The position numbers and the translations under genes were made by a program. Under the pieces are notes generated by a model that ran no database searches, was not told where the DNA came from, and was given only the letters and a program-made list of their open reading frames with translations. 10,106 nt of DNA from assembly GCA_947177605.1 (NCBI GenBank), contig CAMWUX010000025.1, positions 1 through 10,106 on the forward strand. The letters are read 5' to 3'. The stretch's first letter is position 1, and every line of letters begins with the position of its first letter. This DNA is from an uncultured Porphyromonadaceae bacterium (GTDB lineage Bacteria; Bacteroidota; Bacteroidia; Bacteroidales; Muribaculaceae). Below are positions 7,097 to 10,106 of this stretch, piece by piece.

Positions 7097-7350
7097 CATC
7101 GAATTATTGGAATGTAAATCACCTTGCCGTATATTTTCGTGCCATTTAATCTATCATCTATGGCACTCTTCGCTTTAGCACGCTTCATAAACGTGACCGT
7201 AAAGAAGCCTCGGGGGGTCGGGAATTACGCGAGGATTGCAATAGCCTATACCATTCCTACTAAAAAGAATCGATCTGAATCTTATTTTGTAAGGTTTATT
7301 CTTTAAATTTTCAAATCTTCCGATTTATTATCAAGGCATTAAGCATAGGA
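7097..7350. other. AT-rich spacer between the two KilA-N genes, no supported gene
   Basis: This 254-base stretch lies between the copy 1 promoter and the repeated 3' flank of copy 2. It is mostly AT-rich with a short G-run at 7211-7216. A 60-codon plus-strand frame (7124-7306) has no promoter box, no recognisable domain and no partner elsewhere in the window, so I do not call it. No tRNA or clear hairpin is seen. Confidence 0.5.
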
Positions 7351-7849
7351 GCCACGTGGAGTATGCGGAGACTGACGCAATGAATCTGCGTAGGAGACGA
7401 TTTATGCGAAATACATATTATTTCAATAGCTTTCTATCGTCACCGCTACTCTCCAATACCCCCATCTGATGAATGGCTATATGATTAAGTTTCATCAACC
7501 GTTCGCTCTGTGGCATACCTTGCTCTATAAACACGGCATTGAGGTTTTCCATATTTGAAAGGCATATAAGTTCGTTGATTGAAGCGTAATCACGTATATT
7601 GCCTTTCAAATCGGGATTTTCCTCGCGCCACTGGCGAGCCGTAGTACCGAACATTGCAACATTCAGCACATCGGCTTCGTCGGCATAAACAAAAGATGCT
7701 TGCTCTCGAGTGATTTCTGCCGGGAGTAAATGGGTCTTGATGGCATCAGTATGTATGCGATAATTGATTTTCGACAACTCACGCTTTGCCGACCACCCAA
7801 GTAGTCTTTGCTCCTCTGTTTTAAGTCGCTGGAATTCCTTTACTATATA
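7351..7849 (-). repeat. Direct repeat copy 2: 3' half of KilA-N gene plus 3' flank
   Basis: This is the partner of 6182-6681, offset by 1168-1169 bases. The flank 7351-7417 opens with the palindrome CCACGTGG at 7352-7359, which is CCATGTGG in copy 1. On the KilA-N sense strand it can form a short ACGCA/TGCGT stem. The flank is related to copy 1 outside the coding region, which shows that the duplicated unit reached beyond the stop codon. Confidence 0.9.
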
Positions 7850-8221
7850 GATCTTGAACTCCGGACTAATCCACATCGCGAATTCAAAAGCAATATCTTT
7901 GTGAGCATAAGTGCCTCCATACCTACCGGCTTTAGCCTGAACACTTATAGCATTAGTGCGGGCTACAAATTCTTTAACGCTGATTTTAAAACTATTTAAA
8001 CCCGACTGATTTTTAATTATGGCGAATTCGCCATAATTAAAATTAGGATTATACACTTTTTCCCAAATTCCGATAAATTCAAGTGTGTTTCGATTACGCA
8101 ACCAGTCTGTGATAAAGAAATCTCCATCTTTTGCGCGCAACATATCGGTAAGACAAATGTAGTCTTCCCCATTTACATTGAGCACCGTTACTTCTGTATT
8201 TTGTACGGATATTTTAGCCAT
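7418..8221 (-). CDS. KilA-N domain protein, copy 2 (267 aa)
   Basis: This tandem paralogue of the 6250-7059 gene starts at the ATG 8221-8219 (MAKISVQN). Its KilA-N part (about 1-123) keeps the frame of the fold: VNGEDYICLTDML, RNRNTLEFIGIWE and GRYGGTYAHKDIAFEFAMWI (99-118). It shares only about half its residues with copy 1 and is two residues shorter. Differences cluster at residues 29-38, 62-75 and 80-98, where a different DNA site could be read. From YIVKEFQRLK onward the two proteins are the same except for one G in place of D near the end. Its own -7 box lies upstream, and the ABC permease stop is 72 bases away, so read-through from the exporter operon is possible. AT-rich composition matches copy 1. 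The function is unknown. Confidence 0.88.
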   Translation of the reverse strand: MAKISVQNTEVTVLNVNGEDYICLTDMLRAKDGDFFITDWLRNRNTLEFIGIWEKVYNPNFNYGEFAIIKNQSGLNSFKISVKEFVARTNAISVQAKAGRYGGTYAHKDIAFEFAMWISPEFKIYIVKEFQRLKTEEQRLLGWSAKRELSKINYRIHTDAIKTHLLPAEITREQASFVYADEADVLNVAMFGTTARQWREENPDLKGNIRDYASINELICLSNMENLNAVFIEQGMPQSERLMKLNHIAIHQMGVLESSGDDRKLLK

Positions 8222-8249
8222 AAAATTTGAAGCCGTTAGTATTCAGACG

Positions 8250-8257
8250 CAAAGGTA
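8250..8257 (-). promoter_or_regulatory. -7 box of KilA-N copy 2 (TACCTTTG)
   Basis: TACCTTTG on the minus strand ends 28 bases before the ATG at 8221. Leader sequences of the two KilA-N genes are alike (TACCTTTG, then CTTCAAA close to the start). No TTTG -33 element stands out. The box lies in the 72-base gap after the permease stop, which shows no clear terminator for the exporter operon. Confidence 0.58.
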
Positions 8258-8293
8258 AAGAAATTAACGGATATGGTTGCGAGGATGTCGTGC

Positions 8294-9460
8294 TTATTTC
8301 TTGCGGGTGGGGTAGAGGTAGCGGGTGGTGAGGACGGCGGTGAGCATGTAGATGCCGGCGAGTATCCAGAGCATGATGTAGGGCTGGGAGTTGGCCGAAA
8401 GGAGTGCGCCGTTGGAGTTGAGGCGGATGAAGCCTTCGACGCCCCATGTGGCGGGGATGGCGTCGCCGACGAGCTGCCAGAAGCCGTTCATGGCGTAGCG
8501 CGGCCATGTGAGACCGGAGAGGAAGAGGAATACGACGGAGGTGAACACGAGCACGAGCATCGAGCTCTCACGCTCTTTGACAAATACGCTCAGGGTGATG
8601 CCCAGACAGCCGGAGGCTATGAGCAGGGGCAGGATGAAGAGCATATAGTCGGTGAGCTCGCCGATGTGGGGCAATGAGAAGATGCGCGGCACGATGAAGA
8701 GTACGAACACACATACGGGTAGGTAGAGGGTGACGTAGCAGAGTACTTTGCCTACGACGGTGGTGAAGCTTCCGGCGGGTACGGCGAGGGGGTCGACACC
8801 GCCGTTGCGCCGGCGTCGCTCGGATCCGCCTGCGGCAAGCATGGTGGTGCCCAAAAGCATACTCTGCTGAAGGATGAGGACGAGTATGCCGGGGATGATG
8901 AAGGATGCGAAGCCTTGCGTGGGGTCGCCGAGCCAATATGCTTCGGAGCCGGTGGGTGCGCCGCTGATGCTCTGTCCTATGAGGCCGAGATCGTCGAGTG
9001 TCTGCTGCTGTATCTGCGCTCCGGCGGCGAGCTGCACGTCGGTAAGGCAGGAGAGGAAGGTGCGGTAGCGCAGGAGGAGCGACATATCGCTGTAGAAGGT
9101 GGCCACGCCCTGCTCTCCGCGACCGAGGCGGTTGCCATAGTCGGAGGGTATCTCAAGTACGGCAAAGGCGTCGTGGGAGTTGAGGATGTCGCGCGCGGCG
9201 GGGAGGTCGGGGGCGTAGTCGTAGACCTTCATGCCCTGGGTGGCATCGAGCATCCTCACCAGATTGCGCGACTGCTCGGAGCGGTCGTGATCCACGACGA
9301 CGAAGGGGAGGTCGGTGAGTGTCTCAGGATTGTAGATTATCGTATAGACCAGCGGATAGGCGATGGTGAGGAAGAAGAAAAACAGCATGACGCCCACGTC
9401 GGAGAATACCAGACGGAATTCCCGGCGATATACTCGAAGTAATGTTGCAAGCCAGTTCAT
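8294..9460 (-). CDS. ABC-2 type exporter permease (388 aa)
   Basis: This is an inner-membrane permease of an ABC exporter, resembling the YbhR/YhhJ drug-efflux type. Its predicted helices are at about 22-42, 183-207, 233-258, 271-293, 299-317 and 361-378. A large periplasmic domain (44-182, with PFVVVDHDRSEQSRNLVRML) lies between helices 1 and 2, which is the ABC2_membrane_3 layout. The motif FLSGLTWP (313-320) and the following amphipathic part (WQLVGDAIPATWGVEGFIRL) are typical of the family. The ATG overlaps the upstream permease stop as ATGA, so the two are coupled and probably pair in the membrane. ATPase and membrane-fusion genes are not in the window and should lie beyond the right edge. 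The substrate cannot be told. Length is normal and the frame is intact. Confidence 0.88.
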   Translation of the reverse strand: MNWLATLLRVYRREFRLVFSDVGVMLFFFFLTIAYPLVYTIIYNPETLTDLPFVVVDHDRSEQSRNLVRMLDATQGMKVYDYAPDLPAARDILNSHDAFAVLEIPSDYGNRLGRGEQGVATFYSDMSLLLRYRTFLSCLTDVQLAAGAQIQQQTLDDLGLIGQSISGAPTGSEAYWLGDPTQGFASFIIPGILVLILQQSMLLGTTMLAAGGSERRRRNGGVDPLAVPAGSFTTVVGKVLCYVTLYLPVCVFVLFIVPRIFSLPHIGELTDYMLFILPLLIASGCLGITLSVFVKERESSMLVLVFTSVVFLFLSGLTWPRYAMNGFWQLVGDAIPATWGVEGFIRLNSNGALLSANSQPYIMLWILAGIYMLTAVLTTRYLYPTRKK

Positions 9461-10106
9461 GGTACGTACACCGGATTTTTACAATGCTTCTTCAATCGGG
9501 GCAGACCGATGAGGCCTACGAGCGGGAATATGAGCAGGGCTACGTAGAAGAAGCGTGAATAATATAGATCGATGCCATTGAGCGCCTGATCCACATATAT
9601 GAGGAAGTAGTAGCGCACGGGCAGTATGTAGCTGAAGATACCGACGGCTCCATACATCTGCTGCACGGGGAATGAGAAGGCTGCGATGGAGAAGGCCAGG
9701 ATGCTCACGAGCGAACAGATGCTTACGGCCAGACGGAGGTTGGGCACGGCGCAGCACACCGTAAGTGCGAAGCCCTGGCAGGCGAATACCATGAGCACCA
9801 TGGCGAGTATCATGTGCCATGCGGGGCAGTTCATGGGGAAGTGGAAGAAGCCGTACATGATGGCCTGACAGCCTACGCCTACTATAATCTCGATGACGGC
9901 CTGCGGCAGGAGTTTGCCCACTACGGCAACGAGCATGGAATTGCCTGACCGGCGGAGCCACTCGGGTGAGGTGCCGCGCTTCATCTCCTCGCAGATGCTG
10001 TAGGCTGTGACGAGGCAGACCATAAGGGCTATCACGCCGGGCACGAAGGAGTTGGTGAGATAATAGTTGTAGTTGGTCCAGGGATTGCCGATCTGCTGCT
10101 GCACGA
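9457..10106 (-). CDS. ABC-2 type exporter permease, N-terminus cut by right window edge
   Basis: Only the C-terminal 216 or so residues are visible; the frame is open to the right edge, and the GTG at 10104 is an internal codon, not the start. The visible part begins at the end of the periplasmic domain (IGNPWTNYNYYLTNSFVPGV). It then shows five or so membrane helices and the family stretch EEMKRGTSPEWLRRS, followed by GKLLP at the cytoplasmic turn after the second helix. It ends in VPVYVP-like sequence (NPVYVP). The stop overlaps the start of the next permease. A pair of homologous permeases in tandem is usual for HlyD-linked ABC exporters in Bacteroidales. The charged tail (RLKKHCKN) should face the cytoplasm. 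Confidence 0.85.
   Translation of the reverse strand, partial: VQQQIGNPWTNYNYYLTNSFVPGVIALMVCLVTAYSICEEMKRGTSPEWLRRSGNSMLVAVVGKLLPQAVIEIIVGVGCQAIMYGFFHFPMNCPAWHMILAMVLMVFACQGFALTVCCAVPNLRLAVSICSLVSILAFSIAAFSFPVQQMYGAVGIFSYILPVRYYFLIYVDQALNGIDLYYSRFFYVALLIFPLVGLIGLPRLKKHCKNPVYVP

Noticed and set aside
7060..7188. 43-codon in-frame upstream extension of KilA-N copy 1
   Set aside because: The TACCTTTG box at 7089-7096 lies inside it, and the paralogue begins at the same MAKI motif. The extension has no counterpart in copy 2.
6182..8257. KilA-N repeats as an insertion sequence or CRISPR-like array
   Set aside because: There are only two copies, no transposase, no terminal inverted repeats and no spacer pattern. 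A tandem gene duplication with conversion explains the repeats.

Overview
The window looks like chromosomal DNA of a GC-rich member of the Bacteroidales. Three things support this. Bacteroidetes-type -7 boxes (TAnnTTTG, three of them exactly TACCTTTG) precede several genes. Genes have no clear Shine-Dalgarno sequence before their starts. The order lptE - small TPR protein - secG is, to my knowledge, typical of this order. The genus cannot be fixed from this sequence. No rRNA, tRNA, CRISPR array, integrase or transposase was seen.

Layout. (1) 1-4306, minus strand: a phage-type module. A large terminase subunit (TerL) runs off the left edge. It is translationally coupled by an ATGA overlap to an 831-residue beta-rich protein with a propeller-like C-terminal part. 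(2) 4307-4423: a compact divergent control region. (3) 4424-6110, plus strand: the envelope/secretion operon lptE - TPR-like protein - secG, closed by a 12-bp perfect hairpin at 6134-6163. (4) 6182-8257, minus strand: a visibly AT-richer island with two tandem KilA-N-domain genes, each with its own TACCTTTG box and a related 3' flank. (5) 8294-10106, minus strand: two ATGA-overlapping ABC-2 type permease genes of a drug/peptide exporter. The second gene read from the left is the upstream one and runs off the right edge.

How the parts work together. LptE helps insert lipopolysaccharide at the outer membrane and SecG assists the Sec translocon, so region 3 is core envelope biogenesis. The two permeases probably form one heterodimeric exporter whose ATPase and periplasmic adaptor lie beyond the right edge. 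The TerL pair belongs to a DNA-packaging module that continues to the left.

The most unusual signal is the KilA-N pair. The two proteins share an almost identical C-terminal half but have clearly diverged N-terminal DNA-binding domains. A 384-bp tract (6250-6633 versus 7418-7801) differs at only five positions. The adjoining 48 bp carry eight silent differences with no amino-acid change, and the 3' flank is only about 83 percent identical. This pattern suggests recent gene conversion that homogenised the C-terminal module while leaving different DNA readers.
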